Assembly: GCA_965199905.1 (NCBI GenBank)
Contig: OZ241366.1
Span: 3,906,001 to 3,970,000, forward strand
DNA: 64,000 nucleotides
Source of the DNA: Ilyomonas sp965199905
GTDB lineage: Bacteria > Bacteroidota > Bacteroidia > Chitinophagales > Chitinophagaceae
Reading direction: 5' to 3'
The notes beneath the pieces were generated by a model, which saw nothing but the letters and a program-made list of their open reading frames with translations, did no database searches and had not been told where the DNA came from. This document shows, piece after piece, positions 25,175-35,169 of this stretch (its first letter is position 1; each line of letters starts with the position of its first letter). The translations under genes and the position numbers were made by a program.

Positions 25175-26470
25175 ATGAACAGATTTTTCAAAAACATCTC
25201 CTTGTTATTGTTGGCCTCCTTGTTCTTTTCTTCTCTTTTTGCTTTCGGTAAAAAAGATTCAGCAAAGGAAAAAGACGCTGCCATTCAACCAGATAAAGAC
25301 AATGCAGGATTGAAGCTGCCTGCGGGTTTCAGCGCATTGTTAGTAGCTTCTAAACTGGGCACGGCTCGTCATATTACCACAACACCGGAAGGTGATTTGT
25401 ATGTGAAGCTGGATGGAAACGTAAACGGTAAAGGCATCCTTTATCTTCATGATGACAATAAAGATGGAAGAGCAGAAACCATCACCGGGTTTGGTGATTA
25501 TGGCGGCACGGGCATCCTGATTAAAAATGGTTATCTCTACGCTTCATCTGATAATGATGTATATCGTTACAAGCTCGGTGCAAATAATAAAGTTGCCAAT
25601 GGTGCATTGCCCGAAACAATTGTAACGGGTTTGATCAATAAACACCAGCATTCTTCCAAATCATTAGCTATCGATAATAGTGGCAACCTGTATGTCAATA
25701 TCGGCGCACCTTCCAATATTTGCGCGCAGCGTGGCAATGATAAGGAAGGGCGCATGCCATGCCCGCTTCTCGATTCTACCGGTGGCATCTGGATGTTTAA
25801 AGCTGACAAGCCCAATCAAACCTATGCAGATGGCGTGTGTTATACAACAGGCTTACGCAATGTGGTTGGTCTTGACTGGAACAATACGACCAATACGCTT
25901 TTTGTAATGCAGCACGGCCGGGATGCACTCAGCAGCACGTTTCCCAGCTTGTACACAACGCAGCAAAGCGCTGAACTGCCTGCGGAATGTATGTATGAAT
26001 TGCACAACGGCGATAATGCAGGCTGGCCATATATGTATTACGATCAAAACCAGAAAAAGAAAATTGTATGTCCTGAATATGGCGGCGATGGAAAAAAAGA
26101 AGCGGACAGCAAATACATTACGCCGGCAGCCGCATACCCCGGCCACATGGCGCCCGATGGCTTGCTGTTTTATACAGGCAATATGTTTCCTGAAAAATAC
26201 AAGAACGGTGCTTTCATTGCTTTTCATGGTTCATGGAACCGTGCACCGGAACCGCAGAAAGGCTACTTCGTGGTGTTTCAGCCATTTAAAGATGGTAAGC
26301 CAAGCGGCGACTGGGAAATTTTTGCCGACAACTTTGCCGGTGGCGCTGAATTTATGCAACCGGGCAGCGCTAAGCACCGTCCCTGCGGGCTGGCGCAAGG
26401 TCCTGATGGTTCGCTTTATGTAACGGATGATGCAGGTGGCAATGTGTACCGGATTATGTATAGTAAATAG
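25175..26470 (+). CDS. Sorbosone/glucose dehydrogenase-like beta-propeller protein (PQQ type)
   Basis: 431 residues with a signal peptide (about 1-24). The sequence follows the GSDH/L-sorbosone dehydrogenase family: LKLPAGFSALLVASKLGTARH, SKSLAIDNSGNLYVNIGAPSN, YTTGLRNVVGLDW, VMQHGRD, GDNAGWPYMYYD, HMAPDGLLFYTGNMFP, FIAFHGSWNR and HRPCGLAQGPDGSLYVTDD. Members use PQQ to oxidise sugars in the periplasm and pass electrons to a cytochrome c. That partner is probably the cytochrome encoded 106 bases downstream, although a terminator lies between them. The substrate is not predictable. Confidence 0.88.
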   Translation: MNRFFKNISLLLLASLFFSSLFAFGKKDSAKEKDAAIQPDKDNAGLKLPAGFSALLVASKLGTARHITTTPEGDLYVKLDGNVNGKGILYLHDDNKDGRAETITGFGDYGGTGILIKNGYLYASSDNDVYRYKLGANNKVANGALPETIVTGLINKHQHSSKSLAIDNSGNLYVNIGAPSNICAQRGNDKEGRMPCPLLDSTGGIWMFKADKPNQTYADGVCYTTGLRNVVGLDWNNTTNTLFVMQHGRDALSSTFPSLYTTQQSAELPAECMYELHNGDNAGWPYMYYDQNQKKKIVCPEYGGDGKKEADSKYITPAAAYPGHMAPDGLLFYTGNMFPEKYKNGAFIAFHGSWNRAPEPQKGYFVVFQPFKDGKPSGDWEIFADNFAGGAEFMQPGSAKHRPCGLAQGPDGSLYVTDDAGGNVYRIMYSK

Positions 26471-26490
26471 ATTCAAGCGTTCATGAATTA

Positions 26491-26538
26491 AAAATAAAAT
26501 CGTCTTTCAGTGAAGAAAGCAAATCGATTTTATTTTTT
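26491..26538 (+). terminator. Terminator between the dehydrogenase-like gene and the cytochrome gene
   Basis: A 12-bp perfect stem AAAATAAAATCG (26491-26502) with CGATTTTATTTT (26525-26536), an inner CTTTC/GAAAG helix, and a T-run. Being AT-rich, it may allow read-through. Confidence 0.7.
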
Positions 26539-26575
26539 ACTTCTTTCTTGTATTACACAACAGCTATTTTTTTTC

Positions 26576-26977
26576 ATGAAATATTACTTCCTCATTACCT
26601 GCATTTTCTTTATTTGTAATCGTGGTTTTTCGCAGGCAAAAACAGCCGCACCGGCAGGTAAGGACATTTATACAAAATATTGTCTTGCCTGCCACCAGCA
26701 GGATGGAAAAGGTGTTCCCAAACTTAACCCGCCGCTGATCAATACTTCCTATGTAACCGGTGATAAAAAAACTCTGATAACATGGGTGCTAAAAGGCAGC
26801 GGCGAAGAGAAAGTTGCGATTGACGGCAACTATTACAACAACAATATGCCGCCACAAAATTTTTTGAATGATGATGATATGGCGAAAGTGCTTACCTATA
26901 TCCGCAGCAGCTTCGGTAATAAAGCAAGCGCAATAACGGCGGCTGATGTAAAAACCGTAAGAGCGACGGTGAACTAA
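26576..26977 (+). CDS. Periplasmic class I cytochrome c
   Basis: 133 residues. A signal peptide ends at GFSQ (about residue 20); the single haem site is C36-L-A-C39-H40, and the distal ligand is probably the Met of NNNMPPQ. The size and form are those of mono-haem electron carriers that accept electrons from PQQ enzymes. The ATG at 26576 is preferred to an in-frame GTG at 26510 because the latter lies inside the terminator. A strong terminator follows. Confidence 0.92.
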   Translation: MKYYFLITCIFFICNRGFSQAKTAAPAGKDIYTKYCLACHQQDGKGVPKLNPPLINTSYVTGDKKTLITWVLKGSGEEKVAIDGNYYNNNMPPQNFLNDDDMAKVLTYIRSSFGNKASAITAADVKTVRATVN

Positions 26978-27020
26978 AACAGAAAAGCAAATCGTTTCAA
27001 AATATTTCCTTGATTCAATT

Positions 27021-27063
27021 AAAAGCAAAGCGGTTATTGCGAATAAATAGCCGCTTTGCTTTT
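27021..27063 (+). terminator. Terminator after the cytochrome c gene
   Basis: Perfect 13-bp stem AAAAGCAAAGCGG (27021-27033) with CCGCTTTGCTTTT (27051-27063), 17-nt loop. Confidence 0.88.
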
Positions 27064-27133
27064 GGCTTATCTTTAACCCCGCGCTGTACCATTTCATTTA
27101 TTTTTGTCAGCTATCACATAGAGCGAGCAATAC

Positions 27134-27916
27134 ATGAATAACTGCATTTTAAAAGTAATCCCAATTATTTTACTGGCTTTCCTTGCTTCGGCCTCTTTTG
27201 CCCAAAAAGATTCTACCATTATGGCTGATACAGCCGCTACGCGGGCATCCAGGAAGTTTTTAAATAAAATTGATCTCAGCAATCGTCCCAACGATCATTT
27301 TATGCTGCAGTATGGTTACGATACCTGGGGCAATGTTCCCGACAGCGTAAAGCCAGATGGTTTTTCGCGCCATTTCAATGTGTACATTATGATAGACAAG
27401 CCTTTCAAAAACAGCCGGCACATGAGTATCGGTTTTGGGATCGGGCTTGGCAGCAGCAATATGTTCTTTGATAATAAATACATTAACCTGAAATCGCCAA
27501 CGGCTATGCTGCCCTTTACAGATGTAAGCGCAAGCGCGGTTAACCATTTTAAAAAGTTTAAGCTGACTACCGTGTTTGCAGAACTGCCGGTGGAGCTGCG
27601 TTATGCCGGCAATCCTGTAACGCCGGATAAAGGCTTTAAAGCAGCTTTGGGTGTAAAGGTAGGTACGCTTTTAAATCAGCACACAAAAGGAAAAGATGCT
27701 GAGGGTGCATCTGGTAGCAGCTTGTATGGCAGTAAGTATATTGTAAAGGAAAATAACAAGCGGTTTATTAACTCAACCCGTTTTGCTGCCACCGGGCGCA
27801 TTGGGTTTGGCAATATTTCGCTTGACGCTTCTTACCAGATCACCAACTTCCTGAAAGAAGGCGTGGGACCAGACATCAAGCCCTTTACAATTGGCATTAC
27901 ATTAAGCGGTTTGTAA
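27134..27916 (+). CDS. Outer-membrane beta-barrel protein (OMP_b-brl_2 / PorT-like)
   Basis: 260 residues: signal peptide (to about SFAQ, residue 23), then alternating amphipathic strands typical of the small PorT-like barrels of Bacteroidota (FNVYIMIDKPFKNSRHMSIG, GIGLGSSNMFFDN, VELRYAGN, KAALGVKVGTLLN, FAATGRIGFGNISLDASYQI and a terminal GITLSGL). A TATTTTTG -7 box at 27099-27106 lies 27 bases before the ATG. A perfect terminator follows, so it is monocistronic. Function unknown. Confidence 0.8.
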   Translation: MNNCILKVIPIILLAFLASASFAQKDSTIMADTAATRASRKFLNKIDLSNRPNDHFMLQYGYDTWGNVPDSVKPDGFSRHFNVYIMIDKPFKNSRHMSIGFGIGLGSSNMFFDNKYINLKSPTAMLPFTDVSASAVNHFKKFKLTTVFAELPVELRYAGNPVTPDKGFKAALGVKVGTLLNQHTKGKDAEGASGSSLYGSKYIVKENNKRFINSTRFAATGRIGFGNISLDASYQITNFLKEGVGPDIKPFTIGITLSGL

Positions 27917-27965
27917 AAGTTGAGAGTTGAGATTGTTTTAGTATAAAGAATCGAAATAAAGTATA

Positions 27966-27997
27966 AAAAAAGCAGGATGATTTCATCCTGCTTTTTT
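27966..27997. terminator. Perfect terminator after the barrel gene
   Basis: 15-bp perfect arms (27966-27980 with 27983-27997) around a TT turn, with A6 on one side and T6 on the other, so it can act in both directions; it serves the plus-strand barrel gene and faces the minus-strand tamB gene. Confidence 0.88.
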
Positions 27998-28084
27998 GTT
28001 TGACTCATATTTTTGGCTTGTTGTAAAGCCTGCTTCTAAATGGATAAGTTTTCTTCCTGAAAACGATACGTCGTTACCGGATCC

Positions 28085-28141
28085 ATCAGTCGTTATTATG
28101 TTTTGTTACAAAACTTATTCAGCAATAAAAGAACGACTGAT
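28085..28141. repeat. Long inverted repeat downstream of tamB
   Basis: A 10-bp perfect inverted repeat (ATCAGTCGTT 28085-28094 with AACGACTGAT 28132-28141) encloses a second one (GTTTTGT with ACAAAAC). It lies about 50 bases after the tamB stop and lacks a T-run on either strand. It may fold in RNA or be a protein-binding site. Confidence 0.4.
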
Positions 28142-28190
28142 TGTATAGCTCATCTTATTTTGAATTCTGATAAATTACGCAAAATCCCGG

Positions 28191-31100
28191 TCATTTCTTT
28201 TTCCGGAACAGGTCACCTACTTTCTCAAAATCGTTGGTATAGCTAAGGCTAACTCCCTGGCGGTTTCGCCTGCCCAATGTGGCGGTTCCCGATTCAACAC
28301 CAAGGCTGCTGCGGTTGAAAACAATAGCACGCAGCTTCCGGTCTTTCGATAAAACAATTTGCACCGATATGTCTGGCAACCACTGAAAGTTATTGTTCTG
28401 TGCTACGGTAGAATTGTTAAGCCCGAAATCAAAATCGCCACCGAATGTAATGATGACTTTGCCATCCAAAAGGCTTTTATTGATTTTCAAATTCACCTGC
28501 TGTCTATCTAAATTACCTGTGTAAGCACCGGTAAAACTTGAACTGCTATACGTGGAAGTACCAATGTCGAGCTGCAGGCTTTTATCGCCTGTAATCTTGT
28601 ATAATATATTTCCAATGATTTTGTTGACCTCAGAAGTCAATTTCTGCGAAATGGTATTTAAGCCCAATGAATATGGATTGGTAGCATTGCCGGTAGCGCC
28701 GCCATAAGGTGCAAAAGAATTAAAAACAATCAGGTACGTTACCTGTTTCAGCATTTCATTATCATCGCTTTGCAGCCTTGCCAGAAACAGGTTGAAATCG
28801 TTGTTATTCTTAATAACGCTGCCCTGCGGAAAATCGAGCTTAAAAGTAATATCAGGCTTCGTCAGTTTATTGCGAAGCTGGGCAATCACATAAACATCAC
28901 CGCGATAACCATTAATATCGCTAAACGTATTGCCGTTGCCGGCTGCAGTTTGATTGCCAATTAAATCGCCAATGCTTACGCGCTCCGCTGTGTATTGTGC
29001 ATCAATGTGAATGTCAGCATCATACGGGTCGCCGCTCCATTCAATATAGCCATCAGGCAATAATTCAAACGGACGTTTCAGGATTGACTGGAAATTGAAA
29101 TCATAATTTCCCTTTTCAATATTGTACCTGCCTTTCATGGTCATACTGCCGGTGGCCGGCACTTTTATCTGCATGCGTCCATTGCCGGTTGCACGAATCA
29201 CATCGCCGGTTACCGGGTCGAGAATCACATCAATCTCCGCCTGGTTGTTTGCGGTTAAGTCAAGGTCAATGCTGAGATTGCTTTGCTCGCCATTATCGCC
29301 GGGTTGCTGCAGTTCGCCATATTGTTTGAACACCACAAAATCAGCTTCCGAACTTTTGCTGCTGTTGTTAGTTGGAATATAAATATGCGTGGTGTCATTT
29401 ACTGAGCCTGTTATGGTCATGCGCATGTTTTCCTGCGGACCTTTCAGGCTTAAAGTAGCTTTGCCAATGGCGCGTCCATAAAATTGTTGATTATCCCTGG
29501 CGGTTGTATTTATCAGCAATAATTTATCAGTCGACATATCAAAATCGTACTGCATGTTTTCGAAGTTGTGTTCCGTTATTTTGCCGCGCACAATGCCGCT
29601 GTGGTCATAATCATCTGTAATGGTAAATTTTCCAAAATCAATTCCTTCATTTGTAAATAGAAAACGTGCTGTGTCTATGTTGTAATGAACTTTGGTGTAA
29701 TCAACCGTGATGCCTGCTTTCTCAACTGTTACGGCACCCTGCATATTTAGCCCGGCGCGACCGCTGATAACGGATAAATCGCCTGTAGCCAGGCCCGTAA
29801 TATCGCTGAACAAATTAGTCAGGAACATGCTGACAAGACCAATCTTCGTTTTGTTCAGATGCATGGCAATGTTGGTGCCCGCGCCCGTAGTATCTTTTAC
29901 ATTAATGCCGCCGTTGACATCAAAATTGTAAGATTCGTTATCGGAGCGGGCAGAGAAATCGATATTGCCGTTGGCAATATTATAAGCCGCACTGGCTGTT
30001 ACAATTCCCATTGAATCATTGTTCAAACGAAACTGCTCGGCTTTTATGTCCGCTTCTGCCCTGAAGTTGCCATAGAAATCACTTAGATATACTTCGCCGT
30101 TGGCAACGCCTTCTATGCGCGGCTCTTTGGTGAAGATGGGAGTAAAGTCGCCTATGTTCACATCTTTCAATCTTACCACCAGGCTGTTCCCTTCGCTGGC
30201 TTGCGTATGGTCGGGCTCGATAGTAATTTCCTGGAAGCCTTGAATAAATTTTACGTTTTGCGCTGACGCAAAGTTTTTTCGGATAACGATTTCACCCTGC
30301 TTTTCCAGGTCCCATTTTTTCTCATTGATCACAAACGAAGAAGGCTGGAAATCCACCTTTACGCCATCAGGCAATGTGTACACATCCGCATTGAGTTGCG
30401 CATCGTTAAGAGTGTTGTTGGCGCTGGTTTGTATATGCACAACCGAATGGTCGTTTTGCGATTGAATGCTTAGCTTGGTATTGGGAAAATACGTGCTATC
30501 GCTTATCTGCATCCTGTCTACATTGCCGCTTAAATCCAGCGATGTAAAGTTGCCGTTGCCATGAAAAGCAGCATTTTCTACACTAAACTTTCCCCAGCCA
30601 AAATCCGGTACATAAGCGTTAATTGTAAACTTGCCCGAATCCTGCGTATTTATGCTACCTGTGAGTTGTACATTGTCCAGTCCGTGCAGCCTTGTATCAA
30701 TCACCTGCGCATAGCTGTTAAAGTCTCTTGTATTTACCGAAACATAAAAGTCCTGGTTCTTTGGTGTACTCTTCGGCGGATTAATATAAGATGGATAATA
30801 GCGATTTAGAAACGATTGAAAGCTATTGGGCAAATCAAGGATATTATATTGCCCGGCTACCATCATATCAAACTCATTGCTTTGCGCATACAGCACCCGT
30901 TTGTTTACACTATCGTAATAAGAAGAAAGCGTTAGTGAATCAAAGCTTAATCGTGTAGAATCGTGCAGCAATACGGCGTTCAATATTTTGGCATCGCCAC
31001 GAAATTCATCAATGTTTTTACCCTGGAAGTTCAAGTCAAAAAGACCTGTTAGCTGGAAGTTGTCATTGACAAAATGAATGGCTTTCAAATTGGATGAAGC

Positions 31101-32924
31101 AAGATCGCCAAGCACGTTAAACTTAGGCTGCGGCTGCGTTAAATCAATTTCAATATTGGATGTAAAATCAAAATTCGGATCTGATATTTTCAGGTCACCA
31201 TTAAAAAAACGATTCTGGATATTTCCTTTGAAAGTAATATCGGAATAGCTGTAATTATTAAAATCAAACCGGCTGAAATTTCCGTTTACGGTCGTTTTAA
31301 TTTTATTGATATCGTAGCTGCTGCCTGCAACCGTTCCGTTGAAAGATACAAGACCAATCGATGGCGCATTAATGAACCTGCCAAGATCAAACTGTTGTGT
31401 TATTACCCTGCCATTATATTTCGGCTCACTCTTTTGCGGAAACTGCATTTTAATATCTGCATAAATGCCGCCAATGGCAGAACTGATGGTTCCGTTTGCG
31501 CCAAAATTATAAATGGTGCCATCAAAATTTCCGGTGTAGCGAAACAAACCCAAAGCCGCCAAGTTCGGGCTGGTAATGCCTTTTATTTGCGGAATGATGG
31601 TAACAAGATCGTTGTACGACATCTGTACATTGCCACCATTCAACGTGATAACTGTTTGATTAATATCAGGCAAGCCTTTCATCCTGAGACTGCCGGTTGC
31701 GTACATGCTGCCACCGCTGCGAATGAAGAGATTAGGCACCGAAAAACCGGTAACCGTACCATAAAAATGACCACTGATTTCGCCCTGGCGTTTCCAGTTT
31801 TTTAAAGCGGGTGCAAAAAAGGCAATATCATCGCTGCTGACAGAAGAATTTTTAAAATTGGCATCCATAGTTACGCTGTCAACATATTCATTCATGTCCT
31901 TATTGAAGTCATCAAACCTCATAGCATAATAATTCCCGATGCGGCTTTTCGGCGTGCGCAGGTCAAGGTTTTTCAATTCCATAATCTGCGGCGTCAATCG
32001 AAAATCGGTCTTCAGTTTTTTTAATTCAAAACCGCTGCGCTCATGTACCGAAAGGTTTAAAGCCGCTTTGATGGTATCCTGCAAAAAAGAAAAATTATTG
32101 ACGGTTCCATTCAGCTTGCTGATATGAATGTGCTTGCCGTCAAAATACGAATTAACAGGAAGTGTATCTTGTCGCTCACTAATAAAAGCGCCGTTGGTAA
32201 TGTTGATTTTTTTTACCAATAGCTGCAACCCGCTGACGTTGAAATACATTCCCGTATCCACGGGCTTTGGTGCCAGACTATCAGGACGAAAGCCTTCAAA
32301 ATCATACAGCGCAAATAAGGGTTTGTCTATGTCAAGCGAGGAGATAACGAAACGGTTATTGTTCAGGTCAACCGAATCTGCCTGCAGTAATAAGCTGCCG
32401 GCTTTTATCTGCATTTTCTGCCCGCGCCATTCATCGTTCTGCACAAAATTTACATTTTTAAAATCAACCTTTTCAAGACTCAATTTCATAGGTGAGTCAT
32501 CAGTTGTTGTCGTTGTATCTTTTGAGGCAAAATGGTCAGCAATAAATTGGTAATTCCACACCGGATTTTTGCGGTGCAGATAGATAACCGCATCTTCCAA
32601 TCCCGCGTATGTAATAACCAGTTTATTATGGATAAAAAACCAGTCGGTAAGCCTGGCTTTCAGTGCGCCGGCGTATAAAAGCGTGTCTTTCTTCTGGTCT
32701 CTTACCAGCACACCTTCCAGGTTCACTTTATCGAAAAGAGAAAGGCTCACATGCTTGATGCGCACTTCTGTTTTCAGGTCTTTCGACAGCTTTGTGGTAA
32801 TTTTTCCAATGATATAATTTTGTACAGGCGAGGTTTGAATGAGCAGCCAAACGAGCAGCAGCAAGGCAAAGATTGCCAGCAGAACGCGCCCGGTCCATTT
32901 GAGAATTTTTTTGGCTATTTTCAT
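28191..32924 (-). CDS. tamB: TamB-like translocation and assembly module protein (DUF490)
   Basis: 1577 residues. One N-terminal transmembrane helix (about 9-30) anchors it in the inner membrane, and the rest is an extended periplasmic beta-rich chain with AsmA/DUF490 character. The C-terminal 450 residues match the TamB domain, with IEKGNYDFNFQSILKRPFELLPDGYIEWSGDPYDADIHIDAQYTA (split: GNYDFNFQSILKRPFELL and WSGDPYDADIHIDAQY), FKLDFPQGSV and DNEMLKQVTYLIVFNSFAPYGG. TamB forms a bridge to the outer membrane for lipid transport and barrel insertion. The start at 32924 directly precedes the anchor helix. The length is normal for Bacteroidota. Confidence 0.92.
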   Translation of the reverse strand: MKIAKKILKWTGRVLLAIFALLLLVWLLIQTSPVQNYIIGKITTKLSKDLKTEVRIKHVSLSLFDKVNLEGVLVRDQKKDTLLYAGALKARLTDWFFIHNKLVITYAGLEDAVIYLHRKNPVWNYQFIADHFASKDTTTTTDDSPMKLSLEKVDFKNVNFVQNDEWRGQKMQIKAGSLLLQADSVDLNNNRFVISSLDIDKPLFALYDFEGFRPDSLAPKPVDTGMYFNVSGLQLLVKKINITNGAFISERQDTLPVNSYFDGKHIHISKLNGTVNNFSFLQDTIKAALNLSVHERSGFELKKLKTDFRLTPQIMELKNLDLRTPKSRIGNYYAMRFDDFNKDMNEYVDSVTMDANFKNSSVSSDDIAFFAPALKNWKRQGEISGHFYGTVTGFSVPNLFIRSGGSMYATGSLRMKGLPDINQTVITLNGGNVQMSYNDLVTIIPQIKGITSPNLAALGLFRYTGNFDGTIYNFGANGTISSAIGGIYADIKMQFPQKSEPKYNGRVITQQFDLGRFINAPSIGLVSFNGTVAGSSYDINKIKTTVNGNFSRFDFNNYSYSDITFKGNIQNRFFNGDLKISDPNFDFTSNIEIDLTQPQPKFNVLGDLASSNLKAIHFVNDNFQLTGLFDLNFQGKNIDEFRGDAKILNAVLLHDSTRLSFDSLTLSSYYDSVNKRVLYAQSNEFDMMVAGQYNILDLPNSFQSFLNRYYPSYINPPKSTPKNQDFYVSVNTRDFNSYAQVIDTRLHGLDNVQLTGSINTQDSGKFTINAYVPDFGWGKFSVENAAFHGNGNFTSLDLSGNVDRMQISDSTYFPNTKLSIQSQNDHSVVHIQTSANNTLNDAQLNADVYTLPDGVKVDFQPSSFVINEKKWDLEKQGEIVIRKNFASAQNVKFIQGFQEITIEPDHTQASEGNSLVVRLKDVNIGDFTPIFTKEPRIEGVANGEVYLSDFYGNFRAEADIKAEQFRLNNDSMGIVTASAAYNIANGNIDFSARSDNESYNFDVNGGINVKDTTGAGTNIAMHLNKTKIGLVSMFLTNLFSDITGLATGDLSVISGRAGLNMQGAVTVEKAGITVDYTKVHYNIDTARFLFTNEGIDFGKFTITDDYDHSGIVRGKITEHNFENMQYDFDMSTDKLLLINTTARDNQQFYGRAIGKATLSLKGPQENMRMTITGSVNDTTHIYIPTNNSSKSSEADFVVFKQYGELQQPGDNGEQSNLSIDLDLTANNQAEIDVILDPVTGDVIRATGNGRMQIKVPATGSMTMKGRYNIEKGNYDFNFQSILKRPFELLPDGYIEWSGDPYDADIHIDAQYTAERVSIGDLIGNQTAAGNGNTFSDINGYRGDVYVIAQLRNKLTKPDITFKLDFPQGSVIKNNNDFNLFLARLQSDDNEMLKQVTYLIVFNSFAPYGGATGNATNPYSLGLNTISQKLTSEVNKIIGNILYKITGDKSLQLDIGTSTYSSSSFTGAYTGNLDRQQVNLKINKSLLDGKVIITFGGDFDFGLNNSTVAQNNNFQWLPDISVQIVLSKDRKLRAIVFNRSSLGVESGTATLGRRNRQGVSLSYTNDFEKVGDLFRKKK

Positions 32925-33068
32925 TCGGAGCGATAAAAATAAGTATCTCTTGCAAAGCACGGCTGAGAGACTGCAAAAAAGGCGCGATATTGAGAAAATC
33001 TTTGCTAAAGGGAAGGCAGAAAGAAAAAAATCTTGCCGGGGAGGCTATCCAATGTGCATTTTATTTTT

Positions 33069-33431
33069 TTATTTCTTCACCGCAGCATCAATGGTTTCAA
33101 ACACATCTTTCAGGTAAAATGGTTTTTCTATAAAGCCATCTATACAAGTCATATCAAGTGTTTCTTTGGTATGTGGAACGCCCGACATCAAAAAAACCTT
33201 GTTCGGGTAGTGATATTCTCCTTTCAGTTTTGAACAAACCACGTAGCCATCCACGCTGCCTTCCTGCAGGTGAAGATCAAGCAGCACAACATCAGGTGTG
33301 AAACGTGTAATTTCAGCAAAGATTTGTGACGACGATGAGAAGCATTTTACCTCGTAGCCATTCTTTGTAAACCAGGCATCCAGCACAAATGAAATATCCT
33401 CATTGTTTTCCAAGATAAAAATAGATGCCAT
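33069..33431 (-). CDS. Stand-alone receiver domain protein
   Basis: 120 residues, a single response-regulator receiver fold without an output domain. The phospho-acceptor Asp52 (VVLLDLHL), the Ser of FLMSGVP and the Lys of FIEKPF are present. The acidic pocket is altered: where the canonical pair of Asp residues stands, the sequence reads LENNEDI (Glu8-Asn9-Asn10), so Mg2+ binding and phosphorylation may be weak. It could act as a phosphate shuttle or a phosphorylation-independent adaptor. No kinase gene is adjacent. Confidence 0.85.
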   Translation of the reverse strand: MASIFILENNEDISFVLDAWFTKNGYEVKCFSSSSQIFAEITRFTPDVVLLDLHLQEGSVDGYVVCSKLKGEYHYPNKVFLMSGVPHTKETLDMTCIDGFIEKPFYLKDVFETIDAAVKK

Positions 33432-33622
33432 ACTGATTTGAAATTGGTTGGTAAATCAGCAGCACAGATAGAATGGAAAGAGCCAAATAACAACCACAAC
33501 CTGTACCTGCGTACGCTCTTATAAGACGGTAAAGCTAAGCATTCCGCAAACAAAAATGGTTATTACGCTTATACTCACTGCGGAGCAGTTTATTATTTTT
33601 CTCAATTATCTTTTGCAAGACA

Positions 33623-34870
33623 TCAGGATTTTTCCTCCCAAATCTGCACTAAATACACGAGCATCTCTACTGCTTTGTTCATGTCTCTTATACCAATCCA
33701 TTCGTGGCGGCTGTGGATGGCTTGCATACCGGTAAATAAATTCGGGCATGGCAATCCCATAAAGCTCAGGCGGCTGCCATCGGTGCCGCCGCGCACCAGT
33801 TCTTTTTTGGGTTCCAGTCCGGTGCGCTTTACAGCCTCTTCTGCGTAAGCAACCAGTTGCGGATGTTGGCTGATAATTTCCTTCATGTTGCGATACTGTT
33901 CTTTCACCGTAAACTGCATCGTTGCTTTCGGATGTTGTCTCAATACTTTTTCTGCTATGGCTTTCAATTTATCTTCATGCTTTGCCAGCATCGCCGTATC
34001 AAAATCGCGGATTATAAAATCAACGGTTGCTTTTTCAGCCAGTCCGCCAATGGCAACCGGGTGCACAAAACCTTGTCTGCCTTCTGTCGTTTCCGGGCTC
34101 CATTCATTGTTTGGCAGCGCGGCTAATATTTCACCCACAATCTTCAACGCATTTACCAGTTTATCTTTTGCATAGCCGGGATGCGCAATCACTCCATTCA
34201 CCGTAATGTTCACGCCATCGGCGCTGAAGGTTTCATCTTCCACCACGCCCGCTTCGCCGCCATCTAATGTATAAGCAAACTGCGCGTTGATTTTGGCAAT
34301 ATCAATCTTCGCTGTTCCCTTTCCCACTTCTTCATCCGGCGTAAATACAATCTTGATATCGCCATGTTTTACTTCCGGATGAAGCATTAAGAAACTGGCT
34401 GCATCCATAATTTCTGCCACACCGGCTTTATCATCGCCGCCCAACAAAGTCAACCCGCTTGCGGTAATAATATCGCTGCCAATATGTTCATTCAAATATG
34501 GATACTGCTTTGCTGAAATCACCTGCATAGTATCACCGGGCAATGTAATGTCTGCACCGCTGTAAGCTTTGTGTAGTATAGGTTTTACATTGGTGCCGCT
34601 ACAGTCTGGCGCGGTATCCACATGGCTGCAAAAACAGATTGCCGGCACCTGCTTACCTGTGTTGGAAGGAATGGTAGCGTACACATATCCAAACTCATCA
34701 AGCTCAGCATTTGTGATGCCCATTGCTTTTAGTTCTTCCACCAATATTTTACTTAGGTTCTTTTGTTTGTCGCTCGAAGGAAACGTATCGCTGTAAGGAT
34801 CGCTCTGCGTATCCATCTGCACATAACGCATAAAGCGTTCGGAAGCCGTAAACTGATAATTGCTGAACAT
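33623..34870 (-). CDS. pepT: Peptidase T (tripeptidase, M20B)
   Basis: 415 residues. The zinc-site pattern of M20 enzymes is complete: CFCSHVDTAPD (His, Asp), GGDDKAGVAEI (Asp), FTPDEEVGKG (Glu pair), YTLDGGEAG (Asp), and VRGGTDGSRLS ... HSRHEWIG (final His). It releases N-terminal residues from tripeptides in the cytoplasm. The start at 34870 (MFSNYQFTA) is the first ATG; the reading frame continues upstream only through a TTG. Confidence 0.95.
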   Translation of the reverse strand: MFSNYQFTASERFMRYVQMDTQSDPYSDTFPSSDKQKNLSKILVEELKAMGITNAELDEFGYVYATIPSNTGKQVPAICFCSHVDTAPDCSGTNVKPILHKAYSGADITLPGDTMQVISAKQYPYLNEHIGSDIITASGLTLLGGDDKAGVAEIMDAASFLMLHPEVKHGDIKIVFTPDEEVGKGTAKIDIAKINAQFAYTLDGGEAGVVEDETFSADGVNITVNGVIAHPGYAKDKLVNALKIVGEILAALPNNEWSPETTEGRQGFVHPVAIGGLAEKATVDFIIRDFDTAMLAKHEDKLKAIAEKVLRQHPKATMQFTVKEQYRNMKEIISQHPQLVAYAEEAVKRTGLEPKKELVRGGTDGSRLSFMGLPCPNLFTGMQAIHSRHEWIGIRDMNKAVEMLVYLVQIWEEKS

Positions 34871-34960
34871 AAAGCCTCTCAATTTTATGAAAGCAAGATA
34901 CGGGATTTGGTATGAGGCGAAAGTACAAGTGATAAGCTGTCAGCATTCAGTCATTAGTAA

Positions 34961-35113
34961 AAAATACAAATACGAAATATAGTTTTATGTAACCATCGTC
35001 CGTCGCTTTTCTCTATCATCCCTGCAATCGAAGATTTATCCTTTTATCTCTTTTAAGTAAAGAGATAAAAGAGTCACGCATCAACGTTCCTGACAATGAT
35101 TGAGCTTTTTATA
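34961..35113 (-). repeat. Dispersed intergenic repeat, copy D
   Basis: On the minus strand it shows AAAAAGCTCAATCATTGTCA, GGAACGTTGATG, and later AAAAGCGACGGACGATGGTT with an ACTATATTTCGTATT tail. Its core is different from the other copies: a 13-bp perfect hairpin, CTTTTATCTCTTT (35042-35054) with AAAGAGATAAAAG (35060-35072). It lies between pepT and the 74-codon gene. Confidence 0.82.
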
Positions 35114-35117
35114 AAAA

Positions 35118-35151
35118 AAATAAAGCGCTGATGTTGTTCAGCGCTTTATTT
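35118..35151 (-). terminator. Terminator of the 74-codon gene
   Basis: Perfect 14-bp stem AAATAAAGCGCTGA (35118-35131) with TCAGCGCTTTATTT (35138-35151), 6-nt loop, running into a long T tract on the minus strand that joins repeat copy D. Confidence 0.85.
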
Positions 35152-35169
35152 ATCTATTATCCACTTCGG

